A program made the translations under genes and the position numbers. DNA of 64,000 nt, taken from contig CM049316.1 in assembly GCA_026874595.1 (NCBI GenBank), positions 69,489,676-69,553,675 of the forward strand, given 5' to 3'. Shown piece by piece: positions 34,717-48,035 of this stretch (position 1 is the first letter of the stretch; the number at the start of each line of letters is the position of its first letter). Origin of the DNA: Sipunculus nudus (lineage: Eukaryota > Annelida > Sipuncula > Golfingiida > Sipunculidae). A model generated the notes under the pieces. It made no database searches. It worked only from the letters and a program-made list of their open reading frames with translations, and was not told the DNA's origin.

Positions 34717-37700
34717 GTAAGTCCACGTAGACCCTGTGTTGAAATACCCTTGTATTATTATAGTTTAATAATGATTTATTATAACATTCTACAGAGCAGC
34801 CAGAATCAGAGGAACTCTTATGTTATTAGGGCCTCTTTGCATTAAAATATCTCTTAAGGTTAGTGAGCAATATAAGTAACAAATTAAGACTCCGTCGTAA
34901 TGATAATCTAAAATATCAATATATATATATATATAGGTTATTTAAAAATACCCTTAACTGTAATTTTTATAAAAGTAGAGACGTATAATATATGAATTAT
35001 TAGGATGACCTTGCAGAATAGAACTGGTTATAGTAAAATCTGACGTTTATACACCAACATTTGATGAAATGATCAGACTATACTATCAATATGGGAAGAC
35101 TTTACCTGGGACAAAGTTGACGGAAGGCGAAAATTTTTAGTTTCCACGTAAACCTATGAAGGTAGTTTCCTTTTTAGACCGGTTGCTGGAGTGAGTGTTT
35201 AACCTGCTGACTTTTGGTTAAATCAGGTAAATAATTATTTTCCGTATTTTCCTTGCAAAAAGCATGCATCATTTGTGGTGCATATTAGAGGGCATTTATA
35301 AAGAACAATTGTTGTTTAAACGTATAAATCGACAATTTAGGACTAAAGTTATTTATGTTTTTATACTCTTGAATTGTTACGGCTGCAATTGTTCGCTATC
35401 CAATTCACTTCTCAAAACAGAATGGTGAAACGTGTTAAAACATATAATATATATGATAAATATCATATCTGGAACACTAAACAACCTACTCAGCCAGTGC
35501 AAAGGTAAACGTTCACGTCACCATTGTGCAAGAAGTGTTAAACAGAATATGTGTTACCACTTGCCATTCATATTATACCGATGCGCTAATATTTATGGAT
35601 TAAAGAAATGACAAAGGTTTATTAATAGAAAAAAACCTAGCCGTTTTATACTCGGCAGGGGAGAAGAAATAACCTGATTACATGGGACCTCTGTTTAGAT
35701 AATTCAGTTGCAAGTTTATCGTCTTGTGAAACATTGCGAGGGCGTTTATTTTGTCGGTGCAATGCCAGCACACATAGCCTGAGATCATATGAGATACACC
35801 GTACAATGGCATTAAAAAAAACATTATCTTCAACCCTGGAGGGTTAATATAACCATTATAACTTCGGACTTTAACAAAAAGAAAAGAAAAACGAAAATGT
35901 GGCGTTTGTTTGATCACACGTTTCTTCGTTTCTCTCATCAGCTTAACATTAAGATAGTAAAATAATAATGATATGATTATTTCATAGAAAATTAGTTAAA
36001 ATTAAAGTTTTCATTCATAATTTTACATTTTCTCCTTCAAAACATCACAATATGTCTAAAAATGCAAGGTTTTTTTTCTGTGAAATCCATATCGGCTATA
36101 TTAAGTAATGGGGCATATTGTCTTCTAACGAGAACGAACTGCTTTTGTTTTCACAGCCACGCGGCTTGCTTCAGCTGTTATCAATTTCGGATACACTTGC
36201 ATGTCTGCCATGGGGTTAGTTATTGCCCGCCTCAACATGGGACGCACACGTACTTTGGCCAAGACAGTAACTTGGAGAAGACAGGAAGTAATGAATCCGC
36301 GAATTTATATGCTCTTATAACGTGTCCAGCTCACAAAAAAAAGATTATCTCCAGTTTTGCCGTACAAAGTTATGCTTGGTTATAAGAAACAGTCCGACAG
36401 TGCACATCTATGATAACACGGTAGTTTTATAAAGTTATCACCAGTATCTATGTATCTTTGCTTCACCATTGGCAGCTGTAGTGCCAAATTCTTCCATCAG
36501 ATGTCAGCACCGATGGCTTTTCCTTATAGCTTGGGCATTATTTGAGTACCAACTGCTGTATCAATACTCTGACTTAACTAAGGCCATAACAAAACATAGA
36601 TTGTTCTTAGGCCTGTTCGACCAAAATATTTATCATGGGGATGATAATTGTGAGTCCTGATGGCATAAGTGCATTATACGGTAATTAACTTCAGGGAGCT
36701 GAAACACCTACTAAACCCACATTTTCGATTTTAAAAATGTGGATTCAATACCTAATATACCGTCATGACAAAATATAAGCAAATTTTCATAACCTATAAC
36801 AAATATTTCAAATATGACCTGTGAAAAACGGCGATTTCGTAGACCAAACTTTCATATGTGAACTGAGCTTTTATAAGCGCAAACCATTGAGGTTCTGGAA
36901 TGAATTTTTTTCTTTCCTTATTGTCTTTTCGAAATCCCCGGTGCAAACATTTTGACCTCAGAGTCGTTTCATGTGTTGAGCGACATTATCTGACCGTTGT
37001 ATGGCCTGTCGAACTGTGTTCCCGGACTGTTACTCGTGAACTGCAGCTGCCGAGGCCGATTCAAGGCCCCTTTACAAGCCGTTAGCCTCATTAAGTATTT
37101 CCAAACTTGGCCTGCAATAAACAGGTGTCTGGGTTAGAAGACGTCGCTCCTTAGATGTCACATTCACCCGGACAGTCAGCTGGGTTTCCGCAGTTGGATG
37201 GTACGATTTATCTTAACCTAACGACTGGCTAGACTTCTTAATTTCTGCACATAGACCTCCTTTCCATAGCGGGCCCTTGTATGTTTTACGTACACAGTTT
37301 TTAGATGATTTCTATTTCGGATTTAATTTTAGCTTATATTTGCAAAACCTGTATGTATTTGCTCCGGAGCTCGTGGTTTTCTTCATAAATATTTTGTATT
37401 TGCATGGACAATGAACCGTATTTTTTACGATGATGATACTGATGATGATACTATTGACATAATTGTATTCTACTGTACTGTATAGTTCAAAGATATTCCA
37501 GGTATTACGAAGGCAAATATCCACCATATTTGATGACCTCTGAATGACGGCATGCTTAATAGGGCCTATTCATATACCATATATGTTGAATACACACATG
37601 GTATATAGTCCGTATAATATTATTTTATATATTATCTGACAGTATTTTTAATTCTGAAAACTTTTGCTTGATCCCGTACTTGAGTAGAAATGCACTTGCA

Positions 37701-37769
37701 CGGGGGCGCATCAGTGGCGCAAAATAAACATAACCTTGTTACTGTACTGAGCAGCTTCACACACCAAGC

Positions 37770-38420
37770 ATTTTCAAGGTGTTTCTTCTGTGTTTTTTTA
37801 TACTTCTTTTCCTTGTTTGGGAAATGCCGCGCATGCGCAATATCGGACCTCCGGTCACTTGTTTTTGTAAACTTAAACAGTCAGTCACAAGTGGTCTGTG
37901 TTTACTCACAAACAATACCATTACAACGTCTTTCTGCCGGGATGGTTTTGCTGTGAACATTTTAGTGTGAGATAATAGCGTATTATTATTAATGTTTATG
38001 TACTTACTGGGATTTAAATAATCGTGTCTGATTAATAAAAAATCATGACATTTCTCGATATTCAAGACAATATTAAATATGTTTAATCACTGATGGGAGA
38101 AATACATGTAGTATTCATGATCTTGATCAGAGTTATACTTAGTCATGCACGATTAATTTTCCTCTGGAAGATTTGCATAAAATACATCCCGTTTAATTAA
38201 ACGTAAACCTATTCCTATTTTCATTTAACTGTCACTAAGGTTTTAAATGTCAATTCTGCCGCTGTTTGATACTGACATTCAAAGATTTGAGTTTGTCTGA
38301 ATAAAGGGACTTTGAAGGAAAGTTTAACAATGAAATTTCAAAGACCACCTGAATATAATTTATCTGTGAAAAGGGTATGAGTAACTAATTAAAGGAGCGC
38401 TTTGTTAAAATTTACCTGCA
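37770..38420 (+). repeat. Dispersed repeat family A, copy 2
   Basis: Colinear with 44528-45225. Shared blocks are TTCTTCTGTGTTT, GACCTCCGGTCAC, GTGAGATAATAGCGTATTA, GTATTCATGATCTTGAT and ACTTTGAAGGAAAGTTTAAC. The blocks are separated by diverged DNA. There is no coding potential or clear terminal repeat. Confidence 0.7.
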
Positions 38421-39001
38421 TTGATGCCCCGACATGATCTTAATACTTTTCTAGGTTATAAACAATACCATCATACATAAACCTGACTCACAGTCACTGG
38501 TTAGCTGCTGAACAAAGACGGCCCATACATACAGTAAATCTTCAAAATTACGACCACTAACGGGAACTTAATAAAGTGGTCGAATTTTCAGGTTGGTCAT
38601 CTAAGCGAGGTCTAAGCGGGACCGTTACAAAGTAGTCATTTATTTGAATTCGATGTTAAACACAGGTGGTCCCTAGGTGAGTTTTAAATGTATATGAATG
38701 CCAAGGGCTAGGCCATTGTTTAATCTTAGGTACAGAATTATTTTAACTATTTTGTATAAAGTTGCTAAGAGACAAACTAAATTACTGACGACGGGGAAAA
38801 TACAATACATGGCGAGGGTATAAATATATAGTAGGACTGAACAAATATTAGACTCAGGCAATTATTGGGTACAGGGACGTCGATATAGGGGGGATGGGGG
38901 TATACCTGGAGTCGTTCTTCAAAGGCTGATTCAAAGGCTTTCACTGTTACTAGAATATAGATTTTGTTTTTATTACTCAAGTACTCGAGGTACTCTGACT
39001 T

Positions 39002-39017
39002 GAGTACTCGAGTACTC
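39002..39017. repeat. Perfect 16-bp palindrome GAGTACTCGAGTACTC
   Basis: Preceded at 38978 by the related ACTCAAGTACTCGAGGTACT. Together they form a small cluster of overlapping palindromes, possibly a transposon end. Confidence 0.6.
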
Positions 39018-39309
39018 CTTTGAGCAACAACTGATAGAGCAGGCATCTAGCAAGAGGAGGATATCACTTACGCATTGTGGTTCAAGCGGTGAAATATATA
39101 TATAATCTTATTTATTTTACATGGATTGTACGACTAGTTATAATAACTAATTCCAGGCACTCTCCATGGCACAGATGGTAGCGTTTAAAAGTTAGCTTAA
39201 AATGACTACCATAAGTTGAAAACTTGAATATGATTTAAACTGCTAGGGGTCCTTTAAATTTAATTTAAATTATTTATTTCAAACGTATTGTACAATCAGT
39301 TATGATAAG

Positions 39310-39445
39310 GGGTACTTTCCATGGATCCGTTGGGAACCCGGCGAAAACCACTAAAACCCACTCAAACAGCCTTGCCGGAGGTCGAACCCGGGTCGTCAGA
39401 GGAGAGAGCCAATCATTTTACCACTTTACTGTCCAGGTCCCTGAG
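39310..39445 (-). repeat. tRNA-derived SINE, family 1
   Basis: On the minus strand: CCTGGACAGTAAAGTGGTAA (A-box region, matching 15226), then GGGTTCGACCTCC (B box), then GGGTTTTAGTGGTTTTCGCC, ending CCATGGAAAGTACC. The head and tail link it to the copies at 15.2 and 24.4 kb. A tail-like fragment also lies near 39155. Confidence 0.65.
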
Positions 39446-41499
39446 GTTAGGAAGCAGGTATTCATTTGTATCTGACATAACGTACAGCTTTTTATTCCTC
39501 ATTTTGTTATTCCTTTACCCGTCCAAAAACAAAATTCTGAAAACAGAATGCTTGATTAATTTCCTCCCACCAGGTCATTTTCAATGTCAGTGAATAGACA
39601 GAGACGCCTGCTGGTCATCAATTTCAACAACAAATCTACAAATTTTATAGGTTATAGAGAGCAATGATTATTAAAGAAGAGAAGTTAAAAATTTTACTTA
39701 AAGATCTGTTCCTTGGAACAAATACTAAAAAGTTCCTGCTATGCAACTTTCTGTGGTGTTACAGGTGTTATAGTTTAACAATATCTAAAGGTACTCGATA
39801 CTGTATTGTAATGTATTCTTGAAATATGTCTTGAAATGAGTTATTTCGTGAAAAAAAATAAGTCTACATAAGAAAATGACTTTATATAAAGAATGTTAAC
39901 ACAAGTTACACCTGAAAGCTCTCATGCAACTAATGTAATTTATTTTAGCATTATACCTAACAAACACGTCATTTATAAATTGACACTGGTTCCATTTAAT
40001 ACAATAGGTCGCGCAATGTTATCTAATTTCTTTACCATAAATAATAAATATTTGTATTGTATCGCAATACCGTAAATAACTAAATCAGTGAATCCCTATT
40101 ATTTCCGTTAAGAATAACAATGGAGAAAACAAGAAAAGAGTGGAACCCTTTGTTATTACTTGAAAAACTGAATTATAGAGGTTTGCACCAAACAAGTATC
40201 TGCAAGTTGCTTATTATTCTTGTAAATGTCAGGCGGGATTCATTTTGTTCTGTCAAATGAAAGGGCTGGAATTACCTCATTTTCTCAAAATCTCAACATC
40301 CGAGACAGCATAACTAAGCAGAATTGATTATTGTTATGGCTGTGGAAATAACAACGAATGGATTTAAACCAGATAAACACGTTGTCTGCCCATCATTTCC
40401 AAAACACTTTTTTCACTAATAGAGCAAATTGGCGCAACATTTTGGGAGATAGAGGGCGGGCCAGCAGAGGTTTTCTCAGTACAATCTTACCACTGCAGTC
40501 AGTGTCGAGGCGTGTGGTGTTAGCATGCTCTGCCGGGCTACGATGTGTATCAAATAACTTTTACAATTACATTTCATATTTTTCAATATTTTTGGTTAAG
40601 CGTAAATTCATAGCTTAACTGTACATACCTATGAGTGCGTCCGTGTGTTCGTGCGTGTGGGCTCCCGGCAACCTGAAAGTATGTATGTGATGTATGCGAG
40701 CCGTTAAAACAAGGGTCAGTGGGAATTTATATTGGACTGATAGGGGCTACTTCGAATCATTAGACCAGTCACACGGAAAACTACACTGGAATGATCACCC
40801 ACCAAAAGATATTATACGTATTAAGAATAAGCATAAATGAACATTTGTAAATATAAATCACTAAATGTTAATCCCAAATCTATAGCAAACGCAATTACCT
40901 GTGCGCTGAGCTGTCGGTCTTAAACCCAATGGGAGACATACATGTCGGCGATAAGAAATTCAGCACACATCAGGTGGCTTCACAAATATGCTGAGTCATA
41001 ATAATTGGTTTCATACGGTTGGTACACAAAAATTGTACACAAACATACCGCAAGGGATGGCTGATTTGAGTAACAGCTGGTATGTATAACTCGTAAGGCG
41101 TTTTCAGATGACGAAAATATTTGCACCCTCGTCATAATTTTTGGATGGTATTTGACATGAGTTTCTAAGCCACTCTGACACAACAGTGGACCTTTCCTTA
41201 GTAATAGGGTCAAATGGTAATTTGTGTGTAAAACACTTTTCCAAGGGCCCCTCTTGACGAGGCGTATCACGTTCGGAAAAAGGATGTGATTAAAAGTTAT
41301 CGTTTTTCCCCAAATTTCATTTTTTTCCTGTAGTGGCGTACCTAAACGAGGACAAAACGATACACATAACAAATAAAATTTTGTTCATTTTGTTGTGAAC
41401 TGATACTCTCTCATTGGTCCAATTGAAAACTGATGTATAATTTAATACACCCTTCGTGACACTATAAACTGATTTCAGTCAAACTTTAAAAAAAAAAAA

Positions 41500-41745
41500 A
41501 ACTAGAAATATGCATTCCCAGGAATGCAAGCCTCCACCAAATGGGCGATCCTTACTGTGGGATGCTCCCATAAACGTGTTTGCATTCACTGATTCGGCCC
41601 ATATCTATAATTCTCCCAGATTCAGTCCTGCAGAGGTTCCTGAAAAGCGGTAAAATGTTCATGAGATTCTGTTCATGATTGCGTGAGGTATGTTGTTAAA
41701 AAAACACACAAACAAATACACTCCTGGCGGAGGCAATAAAGAAAA
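41500..41745 (+). repeat. RTE-like non-LTR 3' tail, copy 2
   Basis: GCAAGCCTCCACCAAATGGG near 41527, then TTCATGAGATTCTGTTCATG, an A/AC-rich tract and CTCCTGGCGGAGGCAATAA. The order matches the 2.9-kb copy. No RT frame is attached. Confidence 0.45.
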
Positions 41746-43055
41746 ATCACATGGTAAAGATACTAGTCAATATAAATTCAACAGAAACCTTATGTCATCA
41801 GTTCATTATGGCCATTGATGCTGCCGCGTTTGGCTTCTAACATTGTTTGAGTGACTCATTAATCCCGTACTCAAACTGGGGTTTCTCAACCAAAAACACA
41901 GCCGCTTTAGATTTGGCAAGTTTGAACCGTGTGACTGACAGTGGGGGTGCATGCGGAAATTGCAAATGCCTGGATTTAGACCAATAGTGATAGGTGAAAA
42001 TACGTGGTGTCACAGCGCCAGTCTTCCATGACAATAGGTGTTGCACTCGATTTAATTTACAATTTCCTGAAAGTCAGAAAACATGCACCGAGATATCTTG
42101 GAAATTTACGAAGCATTATTCATTTCTAAAGAGCTGCTTCAATGCTATTATCAGTAATTAATTTTTACACAGCCTTAAGAATGGCTCCTATCTCCGTAAG
42201 TTACCAACGTTTAATTACTTAAAATGACCCATTATTCCACGTCAGAAGGAGCTGATCTGTGTAACTGGCACCCTTTGTTCGCTGTAAATTAAAACCAGAC
42301 AAAAAGATGGTTAACGCTGCAAGGAGTAAACGAGCCCAAGTAATTTAAAGGGACATAATCAGGAGCTATATTATGCCTACTCTTCCACACTAACAGTGCA
42401 GTTTTGCTTTATCCAAAAGTTTACCAGCAAATACTTCCCAGCATACAGGCTCAGTACTTCGCATACAGCGGTTCAGCACCTTGTTATGGCTCTGCGTGTT
42501 GGTAAACAAAGTCCACGTGTGTTTGTTTACCAAAATCAAAGGTATCTATTGTGAGCCGCAACACTTGATGTTTCAGCCAGGAGGAACAAGTATTTAATAT
42601 TTGGGCCAAGTCAGTCAGGTAATCTCCAGATTGACACGTGTTGTAGCCAGGCGATGCATGCACTTTGTTTATGTTTACACCTGTGATCGCGCCCGGTCCT
42701 CTGTTTTTAACACTCGTTCGCCGGAATAAGCAACAGTTTCAGGGCAATAGATTGACAGGTACCAATTCATTTTAAAGGGAAGAGGCTATTTTCGTGTAAA
42801 TTCAACATGCTTAATAGGTGATTGGGCCCCTTTAACCGGTTACTCAAGCCAAAATGAACATTTAAGCAGTCAATCATGTAAATATTAATTCTGCATGTAA
42901 ATCAAATAGTTTTTTTTTAAATAATGTGAAGATTTATCACATTAAAGTGTCGTAACATTAGCATTATCAAATTAAAAGTAAAATTTTACCTTCTAAGTCG
43001 TGAAAAAAAGATAATTTTGTGATTTTGTTTTCGCTTTAATCTTCTGGTGCAGATT

Positions 43056-43069
43056 GTTGTCATGGTAAC
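43056..43069. promoter_or_regulatory. RFX-type X-box GTTGTCATGGTAAC
   Basis: A two-half-site match to the RFX consensus within the presumed RGK intron. Binding is inferred only. Confidence 0.35.
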
Positions 43070-43611
43070 GGGTACTCGTGTACTCAGTTGGTCTCATGAG
43101 TATCATTTCTATCCAATAAATGATGACCAAGTTCCTTGACAAACACACTGCGTGTAATGGTTTTGTAATGTGTAAGAGCCAACATTGCTGGTATTAATAT
43201 TCAAAAAGGAATCTCGCTTTTATAGATATATTTTTTTTTTAATTTATGATCATAGAGCTTCCTCAGAGTTCATGTTTATACCTGCTCTTATCTTTTACAG
43301 CAAAAAAATTGAGTTTGGTTATGCAAGTAACAGCTGGGTCCACTTAATCCTTTGTCGAATATTTGGAATCTCGTGAGAAAGGGTTCGGATTTGTGAATAT
43401 ACATTAGATTTGGATTAAATGCTCAAAGTGGCCGGTTGGCGGGCCGCTCTGTTTACAGGCAGCTGAAACTAAAGTGAATTCAATAAAGCCATAATATTGT
43501 TTCTGTGTTTCCTGGTTTTAACTTTGACGGAACTTTGTTAAAGTTTTCTAACTAATCTGAAGTTGGGCTTGATTATGGGATGAACAAATCCTGTGAATGA
43601 TTTAAATTATT

Positions 43612-43870
43612 TTATCTGAATATTATCTAACTAGTCATTATCCAATTATCATGATGGGACAAGTTTTAATTAAAATAAAATTGGAATAATTATCAAGAGG
43701 TATTATGCAACTGACCCATTAAAGATCTATGCATAATGAAAGAGTTACTTTTGAATAATTTGCATTTATCAATATATATTCCTTTTCAGGAATAAGTTTG
43801 CATTTTAATTTCGAAATTTGCGTCAATTATCAAAATACAAAATAGGATTACAATGTTAATGAATATTCAT
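43612..43870 (+). repeat. AT-rich repeat, left member of an inverted pair
   Basis: Contains GGGACAAGTTTTAATTAAAA and TTTGCGTCAAT, found in reverse complement at 47465-47725 in the same relative order. Similarity extends over about 250 bp with indels. Confidence 0.7.
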
Positions 43871-44527
43871 AAATCCTTTTATTTATGAAATAATTTACGT
43901 ATGTAGCTTAATAAAACTTACCAAATCTCTGAATTAGGACGCTGAATAATCAACTAATCTAACGAACCCTTTTAAGTCAATTTCGACATGGAGACGAGAA
44001 TAACTTAATTTAAGGTAACAAAGTCAATTTTCTTTCGTTACTTTTATATGCACAATAGATTACCATGTCAGCAGAGTGGATTTTGTATTTTTATTACCAC
44101 TTTACATATTACAATATCTTTAAAATGTATAATGAGAAAGAGAGCGAAGGGTAATTCATAATGTACATTTACATCATATATTTATGTACATGGATTAAAT
44201 AAGTAGCTTTTCTTGACAAATTGACAACATGTGTCTGATATGCAGAAGGAGTATATCTCAAGGGCTACATTTGTTTGTTGAGTTATAATATAAATTGTAC
44301 TCTGTTTGCGAAATAATGACATAAATACGCATTATTTTATTTACAAAAAATATTATAGAATAAGTTGAAAATCTTCAAAGGAAAATCTGAGACAATGTTC
44401 ATATATATCTCATCCAACAGCAGATATTCTAAGGATTTCAAATACGTATATATCATTGTGGCTAAAATTCATTTTAATATGATTTCTGAAGCTTAATTAA
44501 ACCAAGGTTGTTTGACGATCATTTGAC

Positions 44528-44828
44528 CTTAACCGGCGTTTCTTCTGTGTTTCGCTTTCATATTTCTTTTCCTTGGTCGGCAGCTGCCAACACGCACAAG
44601 ATCAGACCTCTGGTCACGCAGTTTTGTTGTTGTTAACAGACACACGTGGTCTGTATTCACTCACACACAGAACCATAACAACGTAGTCCCAACGCCGCGG
44701 TGATGGTTTTGCCAGGAAAATTTTGTAATCATCCAAAATGAAGAAATAGCGTGAGATAATAGAGTATTATTATAAATGTTTATGTCCTTTAATTGTTCTT
44801 TGGAAATACACGTGAACATGTCCAGTTA

Positions 44829-44892
<64 letters not shown>

Positions 44893-45225
44893 CACATTAT
44901 ATAATTATTCATTAGAGAACTGCATTTAGTATTCATGATCTTGATTAGAAATATACTTGTCAGATATATGGGATTACTTTCCCGCTCATTCTCATAAAAC
45001 ATCGCGGTCTAAGTGTTTAAACCTAAACGAAGAAATATTTTCGTATAACTCCTTTTGTAGGTATGTATTTTGTATGTATTTTAAAATGGCATTCAGAGAT
45101 ATAGATTGGACGGAAATAAAGACTTTGAAGGAAAGTTTAACAATAAAATCTGAAGACCACCGAAATATAACTAATGAGTAAAACGGGTATGAGGAATTAG
45201 TTAGGAGAGCAATGTTAACATTGTA
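44528..45225 (+). repeat. Dispersed repeat family A, copy 3
   Basis: The longest match to the 37.8-kb copy, interrupted by a (TA)n run at 44831-44884. Ends near GGTATGAGGAATTAGTTAGG, corresponding to GGTATGAGTAACTAATTAAA in copy 2. Confidence 0.7.
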
Positions 45226-46559
45226 GCAATAATACTTGAGCTGCAGTCTGAGCCTGCTAGGATATCTCCACCACTATCTTAATTAGGTCAGAGTTTGCGA
45301 GACAGCTGGACAGACTTAACATTTCATGCTCTTTTATCTCTTATATACATCTTATATTTGTGTACATTGGTTCGTATAGGGAATATTACATTCCACAACC
45401 GCATTCCACATTACATTCCACAATTGTCCGATGTCTGAACCTGCTTGCTGGTCTCGTTGCTTGGATACGAATTGGCCACGAATCACTGAGAAGAGGGCCC
45501 TTCACTGTAAGAGCGCAATGTTACATAAAATCATAAATAATCAATGCAAGGTAATACACTGTAACCGGTGTAGCGAATTCAGATTACTACCGCTCCAGAT
45601 TACCCCACCCCCGATTACTTGAAATCGATCTTAGATCACCCCAAGGTTTCAGATTACTCCTTCAAAATATTTGCTCCTTTCAGTTTATTTGTATAAAATC
45701 CATCCTTATGATATTTGTCATCTTGAGTTTACAAATTAGTCGAATCTTTGCATACCGTACGTGTGTATGTGACGTATGGTGCGATTTGGGGAAGTGTATA
45801 TAATATGTAATATGAAATCGATTTCAGATTACCGTAGAAAAAAAACTGAAATAGGAGTTCACCTGAAGTTTTTACAGTGACTTTGAAAAAGATGTTTTAT
45901 TTTTTCACCTTTCCGCTCACGCTAGGACAGATGGCTAAGACTTCGGCCAGGAGTCATTATTTACTATCCATAGTTAATAAGGTTTTATTAAAGTCCGCAT
46001 GAGTGATGTACGACGTCATCTACTGAGTCGAGGGAAGTTACATGAAGGAACAAATCCCACTTAATATTCTTATCAATTCCACACACCCGCGCCTGAGCCT
46101 GAAGACTGAAAATAGCTTTACCACTGGTCTAACAAAACAGGGCCGTAATTCCTACATATGAAGTAATATTAACAATATATATTATATACATAATAATTTT
46201 TATGATAGTCCGATAGCACCAATGGTTGTATCGTGAACTTCTCTTTTATCAAGATATTATATGCGTTTATGCCCGTTGATGATTATTTGCTGAATACAAT
46301 GGCTTTTTTTCTGTATTAAGAAATTAAAATGGTATCACAGCGGCCTTTCTGTGTTAAGAAAAAAGTTATTTCAAGGGTAACATTTTTTCATAATGTATTG
46401 CATGAAATTTTGTGTGAAAGTAACCGAAAAATCATATAAATTATATATGGATATTGGTATATTAAAAATGACGGTGTTTGACAACCTGGCAAAATCGTGT
46501 TATTCAAGAAATCTGGGTATTAGCCGACTTAAAGTAATCCCTGATACTGATAGTGCTCG

Positions 46560-46975
46560 AGTTATCGTGCCACATTCATTACGCTTCGGCCTTTTGAAAT
46601 CAGTTCGGCAAAGTCAAACAAAAGGCCTCACTCACACCTGCTTGGGGGTCTTCCGAGGCTTGCCTTAAACACGGAACGCGGAACAGGGGCTTAAATAAAA
46701 ATTTAACAAATCAAAATTTATTAAATACGTTTGTATTATAAATTATGTCATGAAACATTCACCTATTTAAAAGTGATAACACTGTTTATATCTTTGTTCC
46801 GTTCCGTTCCGTAAATAAGGCCCCTGTTCCGGGTTCCATGTTCCATGCTCCGTTCCGTTCCATGTTTTAGGCCAGCCCCGGAAGACCCCCCTGGGGGTGT
46901 GAGTGAGGCCTTTTGTTTTGATTATGCCTAACTGATTTCAAAAGGCCGAAGCGTAGTAAATGATCGCGCCAGAAA
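46560..46975. repeat. Foldback element with GGAAC-rich arms
   Basis: The arms are mirrored around about 46768. ACGCTTCGGCCTTTTGAAAT at 46581 returns as its complement ending at 46954. AAAAGGCCTCACTCACACC, GGTCTTCCG and GAACAGGGGC recur in mirror order. The inner parts are rich in GGAAC / GTTCC units (GTTCCGTTCCG near 46798). The 115-bp centre is AT-rich. Arms are roughly 130-150 bp and imperfect. No transposase. Confidence 0.8.
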
Positions 46976-47047
46976 CTGATATTACGATATCACAATATAC
47001 CCCGATAAGTTTTATTTCAGGATAATGATATAAATACTGATATCGTC

Positions 47048-47049
<2 letters not shown>

Positions 47050-47100
<51 letters not shown>
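47050..47100. repeat. (TA)n microsatellite
   Basis: Uninterrupted TA run next to the foldback element. Confidence 0.95.
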
Positions 47101-47102
<2 letters not shown>

Positions 47103-47464
47103 ACACAATTGCCCATTTATCAATGAGAAACTCCCAATGCAATCCATGTACATTAATATATAACAGAATTGTATTATGATGGGTCACGTTCTCCCTCATG
47201 ATATAATTCGAAAAATCATAGAGTGCTCAGTGGGAATCAAAGACCCGCTGTAATAACATGGTAATTTATTGTGCATATAAAATCAACGAAAGGAAAATGA
47301 CCTTTAAACCTTTAATTAGTTTAATCACGTCGCAGTATATAAATTGACCGTACATGCTTTGTTGAAGCGTTCAATATTCAATTTGTTAATTGAGAACTTT
47401 TATGTTTTATTGAACCACTTACGTTATGCATTTCACAAATGAATGAAATTATGCATATCAATTT

Positions 47465-47725
47465 CCATTGTAAACCTGTATTTTGTGAAATGACGCAAAT
47501 TGCGTAATTGAAATGCAAAGTAATTCTTTAAATGAAATGAAATAAATGAAATCTCTTTTATGTAATTAAAAGGCGAATATTATTCAAAATCGAATAATTC
47601 ATTATATATATGGATTTTCAAAAGTTCTGTTACATAATAATTCTTGATAATCATTCCATTTTATTTTAATTAAAACTTGTCCCGTCATTATAATTGCTTA
47701 ACGAATAGTCAGATAATATTCATAA
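47465..47725 (-). repeat. AT-rich repeat, right member of an inverted pair
   Basis: Reverse-complement match to 43612-43870, for example TTTTAATTAAAACTTGTCCC at about 47672. Followed by an (AC)n-(TA)n microsatellite at 47773-47811. Confidence 0.7.
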
Positions 47726-47772
47726 TTAATAACTTTTATTCATTCATTTCAAAAGAATATATGCACAATTTT

Positions 47773-47811
<39 letters not shown>

Positions 47812-48035
47812 CATTATAATAATGGGCTGAACAAAAATATACCAGCTTTTATCGATATATCGTTCCTCTGCTAATTTGCCATCGGCCCCGATCAGCCCAC
47901 TCTATCCGTCACAAGTCAGTATTTCCAAAGAATTCTTCGTGTGAGAAAGGTTTGCATATACTTCTTTATTTTGTTTTACGAGATATGCTTTGCTATTCAG
48001 CAACGACTAATATTGTTGTTATTTTACCTCTACAG

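Larger units (their letters stand above)
34717..48035 (+). other. Presumed long first intron of the RGK gene
   Basis: Begins GTAAGT and ends in a pyrimidine-rich TTACCTCTACAG. About 13.3 kb with no convincing exon. It holds family A repeats, RTE and SINE copies, an AT-rich inverted repeat pair, a foldback element, microsatellites and an X-box. Intron status depends on the candidate first exon being real. If it is not, this is upstream intergenic or 5'UTR-intron DNA. Confidence 0.4.

Noticed and set aside
38520-38690. GTGGTC-containing segment like some MITE ends
   Set aside because: Inverted ends could not be paired, so no element boundary can be supported.
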